Part shown: one piece after another, positions 41,386 through 52,084 of the stretch
Layout: each line of letters opens with the position of its first letter
Position numbering within the stretch: position 1 is the first letter of the stretch
NCBI GenBank assembly: GCA_024195585.1
Contig: SWBL01000046.1
Coordinates: 144,829 to 208,828 of the forward strand
Reading direction: 5' to 3'
From: Aureobasidium sp. EXF-3400
Lineage: Eukaryota; Ascomycota; Dothideomycetes; Dothideales; Saccotheciaceae
Length of the DNA: 64,000 bases
Made by a program: the position numbers and the translations under genes
The notes under the pieces: model-generated
Database searches by the model: none
Seen by the model: only the letters and a program-made list of their open reading frames with translations
Told to the model about the DNA's origin: nothing

Positions 41386-42690
41386 TTATTTCTTATCCTT
41401 TTTCTTCTTGTCCTTCTTTTCGGCCTTTTTTCTAGCTTTCTCCTCGGCCGTCTCGGGCACCTCAGCTCTGGTACCTTCTGCCAACTTTTCGGCTGCCTCT
41501 GCTGCTTTTCTCCTCTTCTTATCCTTGCCGGTTTCTTCTGTTGCCTCCTTCTCATCACGCTTGCGCTTGCTGCGAGCTTCCTTTGCAGATTTCTCGACTT
41601 GCTTGGCGTTGGCATCACTTTCGTCCTCTGAGGAACCGATGAGACCAGGATCCTCGTCTCCGAAACCTGGAGGCTTGTATCGCATTCTCATACCTTTAGG
41701 CTGAGGACGGGGATTGCTAATGGCAGGTGTTTTGAGACTTCCAGCGGCATTCGATCCAGTGTTGGGATCTGTTTGATAGGCAGAAAGATTGGGAAGGCGA
41801 ATGGTTTGTTGCAAGTGGAGGGTTTTTGAAACAGGGACCTCGACTGCGGTGTAGGCGTCCGACTTTGATGAAGGCAGCAAGACGCGGGCATTGTTTGTAG
41901 GTTCCTCGGCCAAGTTGTAGTCGGTTCCATTGTGCGAAAGAATGGTTTGGTGGGATTGGATGGCGGCGAGTGACACGGACTTGATCTGGGATAGCGGGAC
42001 GGATGAAGGAGCGGTGATGTGCCAGATCTGTTTCGAGAAAATGGTGGAAGGGTCGAAGAGGGAGCTTGCGGTCTTTGCGAGGGCGGACTTTGTGTTGAGT
42101 GCCTTGTATCCTGGCGGAGGAACAAACGGCTGAGGAGGGACAATTACTGTTGTCTCGGGAGCAGCAGCTTGACCAGCGGCTCTGGCGGGCGCAGCAGGTT
42201 TCTCGGCATCGGCCATTTCAACATCACTGTCGCTCTCGTCCTCTTCACTGCTGTCATCTGATTCCGAAACCTTCTCCGAGCTCTTGGATGACTTGGTCGC
42301 CTTGGACGTCTTGAGTGCTGCACCGTTGGCTGTCACGGTAGCAGGAGCCTTCTTTGCAGCATCCTTCTGTGCCTTTGAGTTTGCGACAGCGCGTTCCAGA
42401 TCGGCGTCCGAGTCCTCGTCGTCGCTGTCATCGGGGACTGGAGGGCTGTTGGGTTCCGTCTCTTTGACCTTTGAAAGTTTGGGCTTCTTGGTGTTCTTGC
42501 GCTTCTCTGCATCGCTTTCGCTTCCGCTGCTGTGACCACTGCTGCTGTCGCTGTTGGACTCATCGCTGTCGCTGACGGTCTGAACTTCCTCGGAATGGGG
42601 AGGGGCCTTGCGCAATGTTTCGGACATCTTGGGGGCCCTCAGAGCAGCGTCACCGGTCAGGGAAACCCTTGTCTCCTTGACCTTGGGCAT
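41386..42690 (-). CDS. RPA34: RNA polymerase I subunit RPA34 (RPA34.5 family)
   Basis: This single frame of 434 residues fits the fungal RPA34.5 family. A long acidic Ser/Asp/Glu-rich N-terminus (SDSDESNSDSSSGHSSGSE) precedes the conserved core PFVPPPGYKALNTKSAL, IFSKQIWHITAPSSVPLSQIKSV and LPNLSAYQ. The motif KGMRMRYKPPGFGDEDPG follows, and the tail is strongly Lys-rich (EKARKKAEKKDKKKKDKK). In yeast, A34.5 pairs with A49 as a TFIIF-like module of Pol I in the nucleolus, raising processivity on rDNA. The extended acidic N-terminus is longer than in yeast, as in other filamentous fungi. It diverges from GRC3 across 469 bases. Confidence 0.88.
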   Translation of the reverse strand: MPKVKETRVSLTGDAALRAPKMSETLRKAPPHSEEVQTVSDSDESNSDSSSGHSSGSESDAEKRKNTKKPKLSKVKETEPNSPPVPDDSDDEDSDADLERAVANSKAQKDAAKKAPATVTANGAALKTSKATKSSKSSEKVSESDDSSEEDESDSDVEMADAEKPAAPARAAGQAAAPETTVIVPPQPFVPPPGYKALNTKSALAKTASSLFDPSTIFSKQIWHITAPSSVPLSQIKSVSLAAIQSHQTILSHNGTDYNLAEEPTNNARVLLPSSKSDAYTAVEVPVSKTLHLQQTIRLPNLSAYQTDPNTGSNAAGSLKTPAISNPRPQPKGMRMRYKPPGFGDEDPGLIGSSEDESDANAKQVEKSAKEARSKRKRDEKEATEETGKDKKRRKAAEAAEKLAEGTRAEVPETAEEKARKKAEKKDKKKKDKK

Positions 42691-43159
42691 GTTGAGTGAT
42701 GGTGGTTGTCAATGCTAACCAAGCATGCGAGCTTGGTAGAGATTGTTGTTTTTGCGGTTGACTTGGTATTGATGTCGAAAAATGTGGTGAGATCTGATAC
42801 GGTATGCGAATGTTGTGTACAGCCGACCCTCCCGAGTCTTCTGTTGGGTTTGGTATGCAAGAGAAAAAGACCATGTCGAGATAAATTTTGGCGGCTTGAT
42901 CAAAGCTTCACGGCGCTGCCAAGATCTTCTTCTCCGCTCTTTCCTCCGTCGCAAAACCCCCAATTTGGAAACCCATCAACGTCTTTACTTTTTGATACAA
43001 CCAAGCATAATCTTTCGCTTTTGGCATGCATTGATAGAAACACCTTGAGAGTTAGACGACCAGACTCTCAATCTATACTCCGGATTCCAGAACATCATAC
43101 ATACGAATAATTCGACAAGAATCATCGAAACGAGATCAAGCTTTCAATCCTGCAAAAAC
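42691..43159. promoter_or_regulatory. Divergent promoter shared by RPA34 and GRC3
   Basis: Both flanking genes act in rRNA synthesis or processing, so joint regulation is plausible. A GAAAAATG word (42777-42784) partly resembles the yeast RRPE element (TGAAAAATTTT) but is not a full match. No TATA box is obvious. Confidence 0.5.
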
Positions 43160-45370
43160 ATGACCATGCAGCAAAAAAGAAAAGCCCAGGAAGCCTTTCC
43201 TGCAACCACCACAAAACGTAAGTCTAGACACTTTGGACCCCTCAGATAAACCATAGCCGTGCTGACACCCCGACCAGCTCGCTTGAGTGCATTCGCCGCA
43301 GCCAAAGCAAAGGCAGCAGAGAATCAAATAGTTTCTGATAAACCAATCGAGACAAACTCGACACCTGCCTACAATTCTACCGAAGCTCCTCGTACCAATG
43401 GTAGTGTTGAACCTGAGGATCCACAGCTTTCTACTCTGTTGTCAAGTTTTCCTCTAGCAAAGGCTCACGAACTTGACAGCCATGCGTCTAGCGACGACGA
43501 CGACAATGCCATCGACTTTGATGGAAATTACGCTCGTGCTTATAACGGAAAATCTTACAAGGCTAATCAACCCTGCAAACTGTCTGACCTGCCGGCCGAC
43601 GACCAATGTGTTATTTCAAACACTCCTGACATGCTTAGTTTGAGGTTGCAAGCTGGAGAGACTGCTACTTTTGTCGGAGAGTACGATCTACGCGTCAACT
43701 CTGGCTATGTCATGATCTATGGCGCTGTCTTGAGATCTGACTCGAAGACACATCGTGTATATGCTCCTACCACCCATGCATTACCGACCATCATTGCAAA
43801 GGGCGGTCCTGCTGAAGTCGACATTATCTCGACCGTTCCCTCTCTGGGCCCTCTGAGCAACGTTTCTCCACTGTGGACGAAGCTTTGGAATGCTCAGACC
43901 CCCAAGGACACAAAGCAGTCAGAAAATGATTCACGATCATTTGCGCTGCTTCGAAACTCCTCAGACGACCCATTGAAGCGTGCTGTCACAGCACTCGAGG
44001 TAGAGCAAGATTGTCAAGTTACTCTGAACCGGGTTCTAAGCAGACAAACTGCCACCCATCCAAGCTCGGTAATCATGGTCTCTGGTCCAAAAGGCTCTGG
44101 CAAGTCGACTATCTGCAAATGGATCATCAACACTTTCTTGACTGCCTCAAAGGCAACGTGTTCCACATCTTGCTTTTGGTTGGATCTTGATCCCGGACAG
44201 CCTGAATTCTCGGGACCTGGTCAAATGTCGCTGGTGCAGGTTCGAAAGCCTATGCTTGGACCCAATTATACGCATCCTTCTGGACATGTAAGCTCAGCGC
44301 ACAGAACCATCCGCTCACATACTATTGCTGCCAACTCGCCAAGAGATGATGTTGTGCACTTCCTGGCCAGCGCAATGGACTTGCGTGACGCATACTTCCG
44401 TGCATTGGAAGACTTCCCAGGAGCACCCCTAATTCTCAACTGCTCTGGTTGGGTGCTCGGGTCTGCAGTGTCTGCCATGATGGAGTTGGTTCAGCAGTTC
44501 CCCTTAACGGATGTTGTACTTATGGAGCCCATGGAGAGAGATACCGTCGCATCCATCGAAGCCACACTCCCAATGGCCAGAATCCTGATGATCCCGCCTC
44601 GCTACAAACCCGCTCAATCCCGCACAAGCGCTGAATTGCGTGCCATGCAAGCAATGTCGTACTTCCACTCTCTACCTCCAAGCAAAGGACTTTCACAATG
44701 GACAAGCAGCCCTTTGACCCAAATCCACCCTTGGCATGTCAAATACAATGGCCCCAACGCCGGAATCTCGTCAATAATGTCCTACGGCGAAGCAGTGAAT
44801 CCAGACTTTTTGGCATCAATCATTGACGGCATGATAGTCGCAATCTGCGAAGTCGAGTCTGACGAAGCATACGCTACAGTCCAGTACAGACCCCCTCACG
44901 TACCTTCGGCCTCAGCAGCAGAGATGGGAGAAACCATGACGGAGAGAATCGGTAGGACGCCAGAGGGTTTGCCCTACCTCCGCGCCGACAACAGCGGGTT
45001 AATTCAACCCCTAGACCCACGCTTTTCTTGCTGCAAAGGGTTAGCTGTTGTGCGTGGCATCAATGTTGCAAAACAGGAATTGCAACTCATCACGCCCATG
45101 TCGGTGAAGGAGATCAAAGCACTGCAAGGATCGAAAACTGTATTGGTCAGAGGCAGATTTGATTCGCCTGGATGGGTGTTTCTGGAGGATATCTACAGTG
45201 GCGATGCGCAGAAGCTGAAGCAGCAGGAAATGTATAGTCTTATGAAGGATAAGACTAGCAGGCCATATGTTGCACAGAGGGATGCGAGTGAGACTGGATT
45301 GGGGCTTGGAGAAAAGGAGTGGAGGGTCAGACACTTGCCTAGGAACTTTGGAGGTAGAAATGCTGCTTGA
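43160..45370 (+). CDS. GRC3: GRC3, polynucleotide 5'-hydroxyl kinase
   Basis: Two exons (43160-43217, 43278-45370) encode 716 residues. The first exon begins MTMQQKRKAQEAF and joins PRLSAFAAAKAKAAENQ through a 60-nt intron (GTAAGT...GACCAG); the alternative GTG start at 43259 is inside this intron. An N-terminal beta-sandwich holds ETATFVGEYDLRVNSGYVMIYGA. The kinase core has the P-loop MVSGPKGSGKSTICKWIIN, the lid/clasp motif FWLDLDPGQPEFSGPGQMSLV, and LILNCSGWVLGSAVSAMMELV. In yeast, Grc3 forms RNase PNK with Las1 for ITS2 cleavage and 5' phosphorylation in the nucleolus, and it also supports Pol I termination. Complete; no unusual features. Confidence 0.94.
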
Positions 45371-45714
45371 GGAGCCAAGCAAGATGTTTGTACCTGCACG
45401 GCCGAAGAGTCTCTAATGTCAGGCAGAAGAAGTCGTGGTACATCATTTGCACGCAAAAGGAAAAAAAAGAAGCCTCATTTGTATACATGTTTTGCTTTGG
45501 AAACCCCCTCATCTAAATACACGGGGGAGCCGCTCCTAACGGCTTATAAGATTTTACCATGATCTCTTCTTCATCAAGAGCATACATGGATAACAGTCAA
45601 TGACACGTCCAACCCCTCTCCGTGGACGTGCTTGCAAAAAAAGGCGATCAACTTTCCACCTTTCATGCAACCTCCGCACGCCTCCACCGCACGTCCTCTC
45701 TCACCGCCAAACAT
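45371..45714. other. Convergent intergenic region
   Basis: It holds the 3' ends of GRC3 and the complex I subunit gene. A GGGGGAGCCGCTCC inverted repeat lies at about 45522-45536. No gene is seen. Confidence 0.5.
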
Positions 45715-46318
45715 CTACTTGGTAACCTCGTTAGGAGTGACAGCAAATGTCGGACGAATGAAACTAATCGCACAAAACGTCAGCAAGACAGAGTCCTTTT
45801 ACAGATAGAGACAGAAACATACCGATCGCTGTGGTAGACCTTGGTCTCGGCACCCAACAATTCTCTCTCGCGGGCCTTGTCGGCCAGGTGACGACGGACT
45901 TGGTCGCGGTCTTCTTCTGCTTGCAGCAGGGGGATTAGGTGGATGCGGGACCACATCTTTTCGCGGGCGAGTTCGCTGTGTGAAAGGAAGAAAGTGTGTT
46001 AGCAATCTTCTTCTTCTGCTGCAAATTCCATATGCGCTCTAGGATGGTGCCCGTAATTCGTATTCTTCTCAATGCTTGTGTGCCTTTGCTTCTTCTTTCC
46101 CTCGGATGTAGTTTTCCCAGCTCTCTATTCTCTCGGTGCGGAAAGATTGGGTGTGCATACTTTTGTTCGCGGATGCCCTGGCCCACACGCCAGAAGCCGT
46201 AGGTGCAGATGGCGCCGACCATGAGCAGGTAGGTGGCAGGACGGAAACCGCGGGCGGGCAAGTTGCGCTTGTATTGGACGGGCTCGTAGCCGCCGGTGGG
46301 CGGCATATCCTGAGGCAT
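45715..46318 (-). CDS. Mitochondrial complex I subunit NDUFA13/GRIM-19 (B16.6)
   Basis: Three exons (46318-46161, 45975-45823, 45763-45715) encode 119 residues. The introns are 185 and 59 nt (GTATGC...CACAG and GTATGT...TTAG), and every junction keeps frame. The sequence is typical of the fungal protein: MPQDMPPTGGYEPVQYKRNL, PARGFRPATYLLMVGAICTY with a single transmembrane helix, FWRVGQGIREQKNELAREKMW-like continuity, then HLIPLLQAEEDRDQVRRHLA and a short C-terminus ending TPNEVTK. It is an accessory subunit of NADH:ubiquinone oxidoreductase in the inner mitochondrial membrane, with its C-terminal helix in the intermembrane space. It shares a 286-base divergent promoter with TRM10. Confidence 0.94.
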
Positions 46319-46604
46319 GGTGGGCGAAGTGTTTGTGTGTGCGGGTCTTGCGGGAAGGTTTGGGAAGTTGGTTCAGACGCGATTGCAAGGGCAATTGGTG
46401 GAGCAAGGCTAGTATAGACTTGGTGGTGCTGCTGACCTTGTTGGCTGCGACGAGAGGTGGATGTGAGGGCTTGGCAAATGACTCGGGAAGAGGTCAAGCC
46501 ATGACTCGATCAGCTTGCGATGCCCCCAACTTTTTCCCCCGCCAAGTTAGCATTAACCAACAGTCAACTTTGTCTGGTTACTTTCCTACAAGACTGCACA
46601 AAAG
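46319..46604. promoter_or_regulatory. Divergent promoter between the NDUFA13 and TRM10 genes
   Basis: These 286 bases separate two start codons. They are GT/GC-rich on the NDUFA13 side and pyrimidine-rich near 46535-46590. No specific factor site is recognised. Confidence 0.5.
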
Positions 46605-48125
46605 ATGGAATCAGACGAACGACCGGCAAAGATCCGCAAGCTCAGCAGCCACCATGAGCGCGATACGCTGCCTGCTCAAACGACCGCATCTGTCGACAAT
46701 CCTACGGATACACTCATCCAAGACGCTGCTGGTACCACACCAACACAACCACCCACCACCGCTCCCCTAGCTGATGCTCCCGAGTCCGCCATATCACAAC
46801 CGCAAAACCCCTCCGCTGGCACAACAATCGCAACTCCTCTCGGCAACACTGCCACCGCTCTCCCAGAAAATGCCACTCAACCACCCACAACAGCATCCAT
46901 CACAACCACAACCGAGACTGATGCTACTTCCAACCCACCCCTTTCAAAATCTATGCAAAAGAAACTGCGCAAACAAGCCGAATGGGACGCCAAAAAAGAA
47001 GACCGCAAAATCTGGCGCAAGGAAAAAAACCAAGCCAAAAAAGAGCGCAAGCGCGAGGAAAAACGCACAAACCCAGACGCCTGGAAGGAAAAGCAAAAGC
47101 AATGGGTCAAACCTACAATGTTGCCCATTACTCTGCTCATCGACTGCGATTTCGACAACTTGATGAGAGACAATGAACGTATTTCTCTGGGTGGGCAGTT
47201 GACAAGGTGTTATTCGGACAATAAGAATGCGCCGTTTCGTGCTCATCTTGCTGTGTGCAGTTTCAATGGCAAGCTGAGGGAGAGGTTTGATGGTATTCTC
47301 AATAAGAGCTATCAGAACTGGAAAGGTGTGAGGTTTTTGGATGAGGACTTTGTGGTTGCGAGTGAAAAGGCAAAGGAGTGGATGGCTGACGACAAAAGGG
47401 GTGGAAGACTTGCTGGTGTGTTTGAGAAGTATGCTCCTGCCAATCCTGTTATTGCAGAGGAGCAACAAGAGACGGCCAACACTCAAGTCATCCCCAACAC
47501 CGATGCACCCACTGAAGCAAACACTGAAGAGACTAAGACCGAGGAAAACAAATCCCAGGAGACCAAACTCGAGGCACCCAAATCCAAACCTCAACACCCC
47601 ATCTACATCAAACCCACCTCTCTTCCACCAGCAGACCTAGAAGCCCTGCACGCCCAAGCCGAAACCATCTACCTCTCCGCCGACAGCGACTACACCTTGA
47701 CCGAACTAAAACCCTTCAGCACCTACATAATCGGCGGCCTGGTAGACAAAAACCGCGAAAAGGGTATTTGCGCCGCCCGCGCCGCTGCCGCCGGGGTGAA
47801 AACCGCTCGCTTGCCGATTGGCGATTACCTGGCCATGGCAAGCAGAAAAGTACTTACTACCAACCATGTGCATGAGATTATGCTCAAGTGGTTGGAGTGT
47901 GGAGATTGGGGCGAGGCGTTTATGAAGGTGATTCCTAAGCGCAAGGGAGGACAGCTTAAGGGGTATGCGGGTGAGGGTGGGGAGGAGGTGGATGGGGAGG
48001 ATGATGCTGATGAGGAGAATGATCATGTTGAGGAAATCGAGGAGAGAGATGAGGACGAGGCTGAGGAAGAGAATGAGGCTGATGCTGTTGCAGAGCAAAC
48101 TGTTGAAGCTGAAAAGACCGAGTAG
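46605..48125 (+). CDS. TRM10: TRM10, tRNA (guanine-9-N1)-methyltransferase
   Basis: This is a single exon of 506 residues. TRM10 is a SPOUT-class enzyme that methylates G9 of tRNAs with S-adenosylmethionine. A Thr/Pro/Ala-rich N-terminus leads to the basic KKLRKQAEWDAKKEDRKIWRK helix. The catalytic domain has LPITLLIDCDFDNLMRDNERISLGGQLTRCYSDN, then FDGILNKSYQNWKGVRFLDED. Later come TIYLSADSDYTLTELKPFSTYIIGGLVDKNREKGICA and ARLPIGDYLAMASRKVLTTNHVHEIMLKWLE. The conserved Asp of the GGLVDKN loop is present. A roughly 65-residue low-complexity insertion (QETANTQVIPNTDAPTEAN) splits the domain before the SADSDYTL block. The C-terminus is a long Glu/Asp-rich tail (VDGEDDADEEND) that is more acidic than in yeast. 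Confidence 0.94.
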   Translation: MESDERPAKIRKLSSHHERDTLPAQTTASVDNPTDTLIQDAAGTTPTQPPTTAPLADAPESAISQPQNPSAGTTIATPLGNTATALPENATQPPTTASITTTTETDATSNPPLSKSMQKKLRKQAEWDAKKEDRKIWRKEKNQAKKERKREEKRTNPDAWKEKQKQWVKPTMLPITLLIDCDFDNLMRDNERISLGGQLTRCYSDNKNAPFRAHLAVCSFNGKLRERFDGILNKSYQNWKGVRFLDEDFVVASEKAKEWMADDKRGGRLAGVFEKYAPANPVIAEEQQETANTQVIPNTDAPTEANTEETKTEENKSQETKLEAPKSKPQHPIYIKPTSLPPADLEALHAQAETIYLSADSDYTLTELKPFSTYIIGGLVDKNREKGICAARAAAAGVKTARLPIGDYLAMASRKVLTTNHVHEIMLKWLECGDWGEAFMKVIPKRKGGQLKGYAGEGGEEVDGEDDADEENDHVEEIEERDEDEAEEENEADAVAEQTVEAEKTE

Positions 48126-48561
48126 CAGTATCGAGGATCCCAGAATCCCTTGTACAAAATATCTATTGCTAAATAACAAAGAAAGGCCACAAAGTATGCC
48201 AGCTACTCTCTTCTCATGGCTCTTCCACCACGCTCTTCTCTGGTTCGAATCTATTCTCGATTGTTGATCACTCGAAAAGTCCATTACAAACCTCTTGTGT
48301 CAATATAATAAACCCAATTCAAGGCGTTCCTACGAGTCACGCTCGCTGCACAGCCAGGCGCAAACTTGAAACAAGGCCCACCTCTTTCCTTGAAGGATTC
48401 CAACTTGGCACGACTTTAGGCATCTACTCAGCCTCCTCGAAATCTATATTACCTCCATCCCGGTAGCGAAGAACAGAACCGCGAAACCAAAAACAGGAAT
48501 CTCTTTCTTTTTCTGCAAACTTCACAATCCGTCATTAGAGCAGAGAAGAAGATAAAGAAAC
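48126..48561. other. Intergenic region
   Basis: It holds the TRM10 3' end and the leader of the small secreted-protein gene, which is purine-rich just before its ATG. No other gene is seen. Confidence 0.5.
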
Positions 48562-48999
48562 ATGCCTTCCTCTACCATCAAAACTGTACTTGTTTCTTCT
48601 TTGTTGTTGCTGCAAGGTGTTTCTGCAGCCCCTGTAACTGGTACAGATGTTTTGAGCAGCAACACCCGCCCGTAAGCCAATTAAGCCTTACTGCCACTCT
48701 CCTACCCTCACATACAAAACCGACACACTAACTTTTCACGCCTTGGAAACACCAGTCATTGGAATAGCAACACCCTCACCATCTCAGGAGGAAAAATCCA
48801 CAACAAGCGAACAAACCATCCAGGACAAGAAATAGAAGAAATGCTCAGAGAGGCATTGAGGAAAAATCCTGATATGAAGGTGAATCCTATGTATGAAGGT
48901 TCGGAATTGGAAATGTTGGTTGAGGAGTTGAGGAAGGAAGTTGCTTTGGAGACGAAGATGGAAGGCGCTAGAGAAGGGGAGCAGAAGGTTGTTAGGTAG
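48562..48999 (+). CDS. Small secreted protein, 117 residues, no cysteine
   Basis: Two exons (48562-48671, 48756-48999) join in frame through an 84-nt intron (GTAAGC, CTAAC, CCAG). The N-terminus MPSSTIKTVLVSSLLLLQGVSA is a clear signal peptide with a likely cut before APVTG. The mature part begins GTDVLSSNTRPHWNSNTLTIS and then turns charged and helical (EIEEMLREALRKNPDMK, LEMLVEELRKEVALETK). It has no Cys, no transmembrane segment and no GPI signal. Both introns and gene are missed if only long open frames are considered. I do not recognise a family; secretion is inferred from the signal peptide alone. Confidence 0.7.
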
Positions 49000-49196
49000 A
49001 AAGAGTCAAGAGGCGTGGTTTGGAAGGAGATGGATAATTATGGCGGGGGTGGGGTTGATGGATGGAAGCTCGGCTCCGAATCCCCGAACTTGTAAAGCTA
49101 TAAAGCTATACAATGTCTCTCTGCTCTGTTCGCTATCTTGCATGCCTAGTATCTAAGCAGGCACACATAACCACTAAGCATCATCATCATCCCACC

Positions 49197-49765
49197 ATGC
49201 CAATCCCACCTTCACAAACCCCACCAGTGTTCACCCCCGGAAAATGCCTAATCGCACTCGTCAACCTAGTAACTCTATTCGGACCTTACCTAGCAGATTG
49301 GAAGTACGTCTTTAGCACCTGCTCCTCTTCTTCCCTCTCTTCTTTCTCTTCTACTTGGAAAGACTAACATACTCTAACTTTTGCTCCAACAGCAAAACAC
49401 ACATCTACAACCCCAACTGGCCCCCACACGCCCGCTACCACAACGGCCAAACCATGTCTCTAGGTCTCTTTGTCGGGCTGCTTACCATCTATATCCTGTT
49501 TATCCTCCTTCCATCTCCCTCCGTTGCCCCTGGTATCAAGCAAGTCCACCTCAATTGGGTCTTGGTGTTGCAGAACTTGGTCTACCTCTCCAGTCTCAGT
49601 GGAATCTTTTATCCAGGAGCCGGTTGGACAGATCCAGAATTTGGAAATGAGAAACCACAGTTGTATGTGTTTCCGTGTTTGGTGGGCTTGTGTTGGGTAG
49701 GTTGGTATATTGAGAGACAGAGGATCGAGAGGGTTGGACAGCAGGACAAGGGGAAAGGGGAGTAA
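49197..49765 (+). CDS. DUF6640-like small multi-pass membrane protein
   Basis: Two exons (49197-49303, 49393-49765) encode 159 residues; the 89-nt intron has a GTACGT donor, CTAAC branch site and CAACAG acceptor. Start context is CACCATGCC. Four hydrophobic helices are visible: KCLIALVNLVTLFGPYLADW, LGLFVGLLTIYILFILLP, LNWVLVLQNLVYLSSLSGIFY and LYVFPCLVGLCWVGWYIE. A conserved polar loop NKTHIYNPNWPPHARYHNGQ sits between the first two. This HxxNPNWPPHARxHNGQ pattern is shared by fungal proteins I associate with DUF6640. Biochemical role unknown; the layout resembles other small four-helix membrane proteins. A short basic tail ends in GQQDKGKGE. Confidence 0.78.
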
Positions 49766-50073
49766 AAGACTGGAGGGTATAAGGGGATAGAAGTCTTATC
49801 GTTTGGTCTTCCTCAAAGGGGTTACAATGGTCAGTATCAGAAGAGATAAAGTATCAAAGAACAAGAATTGCGGGACAAGTGTTGGAAAATACCTTATGCA
49901 TTATTATGAAAAGAAAGGATTAGATGGAAAGAGAGCACCTCTCAGACTAGAAAGTACAACAGGACACAGAATATCAGCGGAACCAGCGCTACATTTTTCT
50001 GATCTCGAACTTACATATGGCACCAAATCAAAAACATCTTGCCAACCTCAAACCCACAACTCACCACATCTGA
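49766..50073. other. Convergent intergenic region
   Basis: It holds the 3' ends of the DUF6640-like gene and the next minus-strand gene. Nothing else is seen. Confidence 0.5.
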
Positions 50074-51537
50074 TTAAAAAATACTCTCAATGATCAAATC
50101 AAGCGACCCGATCTCTCTTTCCTCAACACAAACCTCTTTAACACCAGCAACAGCAGAACGACTGAGGAAAGAAGAGATATAAGCCGCTCTAGCAGTTTCA
50201 GCCGTAACAGCAACACCAACACTATCCTCAACACCCGAATACTCATCACCCTCAAAAATCCAAGAACGGGGTGAAGAAGCAAAAGACGAAAGATATGAAG
50301 AAGAGATAGAGTCAGTGTACAAAGCAAACACATCATCAACCTCACCAAAAGGGTCGGTAGAATCAAAGGCGGTAGGGTTGTGATTGTCCCAGTCATAGCC
50401 TGAAGTTTCAGCGTCGTCGTCAGAGTCAGAGTCAGGGCAGAGGTCGTGGGGACCAGGGATCGGGTAGCGGATCCAAGCAAACTCGTCTTCAAAAACCGAA
50501 GTCCCAAAGATAGCTAGATACTCAGCAGCGGTCTGTGGTGTAACAGAAGTCCAGTAAACATTGCGGGTATCGATCTCGTCAGTGAAGGAGGAAACTGGAG
50601 GAGAGCAACAAGGCGAAGGAGCAGGGAAGATAAACTCAGGAACAGTAGGTGAGCAATGGATACCAGAAAAGCCACTAAACGAGTGAACACTCAAAGTAGG
50701 CGAAGGCAATGGCGAGACTTCAGGGATGTTCTCCCACCAAGGCTTGTTCTCAAACTTCAAGGGCAACTCCTCAGCATCGAGTGTGTGAATGGAGACACTG
50801 TCAGAAGAAGCAAAAGACAAAGAACCAGCTCCTCTCTTGACTTCTTCAGTCACAGTCTCAAAAGTGTAGATTGGCCCAGTGAAGCGGAAAGAATCAGGTG
50901 AAGCAACAGAAGGGGAGGTTGTAGGCGTGCTACCCCAAGAGAACTTGGACGTGAGCAAAGGAGATCTTTTGGGACGACGTGGGATAGGTCTCGGTGGAAG
51001 AGGTGGAGGAGCTGGATATGAGCGAAAGGCTTTTTCACCATTAGGAAGCGTAGTGGGACTGACTGCTTCATCGTCAAACTTTGTAGCAGGCATGTTGAAT
51101 GGGTGAGAGGTGTCACCACGCCAGGTGGGTTCAAAGACGCCAAAGTTAGCGGGAATGGTTGGGATCACGCAAAGGTCCCAGGTGAATGCGGTATTCAAAA
51201 CGACAGGAGACGGAAAGCCACTAGATGTTAGCTCAGCAACCGAGAGAGTAGGGGAAGTAGGAGCTGCGCTGCTCTCGCCTGTTGGACTCAAGGGCTCAAG
51301 TGCAAAGGGCGAGATAGGACTCAAGGACCAGTCTTCAGCAGCAATGAGCAGAGGAGAAACAGGACTTGGAAGGGGAAGGCTAGCCGATGTAAAGGAAAGA
51401 GTTGGCGACAGAGGGCTAGGTGGAGTGTCAAAGCCAACACGGTGGTGGAAAGAAGGGGAGAGAGGACTGACAGGCGAATCAGAAGGAACGTTGCGGCCAG
51501 CGCAGAGACGGCAGTAACAGTCAATGTGAATCCACAT
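50074..51537 (-). CDS. Hypothetical Ser/Pro-rich disordered protein, 487 residues
   Basis: This single long frame starts with MWIHIDCYCRLCAGR, where three Cys lie close together. It continues as a Ser/Pro/Thr-rich disordered protein with SPVSPLSP, SPLSPTL, SPISPFALEPLSP and PAPPPLPPRPIPRRPKR. The last motif is an SH3- or WW-ligand-like proline run. The C-terminal half is acidic with aromatic residues (DDAETSGYDWDNHNP) and ends LDLIIESIF. No enzymatic domain is seen. Multiple SP sites suggest phosphorylation by proline-directed kinases, and a signalling or polarity scaffold role is only a guess. The composition differs strongly from the antisense frames, which supports this strand as coding. 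Confidence 0.65.
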   Translation of the reverse strand: MWIHIDCYCRLCAGRNVPSDSPVSPLSPSFHHRVGFDTPPSPLSPTLSFTSASLPLPSPVSPLLIAAEDWSLSPISPFALEPLSPTGESSAAPTSPTLSVAELTSSGFPSPVVLNTAFTWDLCVIPTIPANFGVFEPTWRGDTSHPFNMPATKFDDEAVSPTTLPNGEKAFRSYPAPPPLPPRPIPRRPKRSPLLTSKFSWGSTPTTSPSVASPDSFRFTGPIYTFETVTEEVKRGAGSLSFASSDSVSIHTLDAEELPLKFENKPWWENIPEVSPLPSPTLSVHSFSGFSGIHCSPTVPEFIFPAPSPCCSPPVSSFTDEIDTRNVYWTSVTPQTAAEYLAIFGTSVFEDEFAWIRYPIPGPHDLCPDSDSDDDAETSGYDWDNHNPTAFDSTDPFGEVDDVFALYTDSISSSYLSSFASSPRSWIFEGDEYSGVEDSVGVAVTAETARAAYISSFLSRSAVAGVKEVCVEEREIGSLDLIIESIF

Positions 51538-52084
51538 GGTTGAGGTTTCTGGAAATGGAGAAGAAAGCTCTGCCGTGTCAGTTGAGGTGGGTTTGTGTTT
51601 TTTTTTTGGTCCCAGACTTGATGATCTGGGAGTGACAAGTGGAAGAAAAGGGCAAACGACAATGGATTGAAGGTTGTTTAAGTAACAATATTCTAAACGA
51701 GAGTAAACAAGGGAAACAATGCTTGCATAAAGAGTGGTGAAAGGAAATGGGCGAAATCAATGAGCTGTTAAGCAGAAAAGAACAAAGAACAAAGAAAAAC
51801 CGAAGGGCGACAATAGCATTCTTCGACGATGAAAGCTTGTGACAAAGAAGTCATTCGTCTCGGAATGCCAAACGACTGTTCAGCAGGGTTGGTAAAAGGC
51901 GAACATCCACAAGCTTGCGGAGTGCGTGTTGTAGAGCTGTGATGAAAGACCTCGGAGATTTGATGGCAGCGAGAGAATAGGGCACGTTCTCGATGCTCTC
52001 CTCTCGCTGTAAACCTGGGAACGATCAACATCAACATACTAACGACAACAAAATGTCAAAAGGCTCACCATGCAAGGACGAGGT
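51538..52084. other. Intergenic region between tandem minus-strand genes
   Basis: No gene is supported. A poly-T run is at 51600-51607 and AAGAACAAAGAACAAAG repeats are near 51778. Confidence 0.5.
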
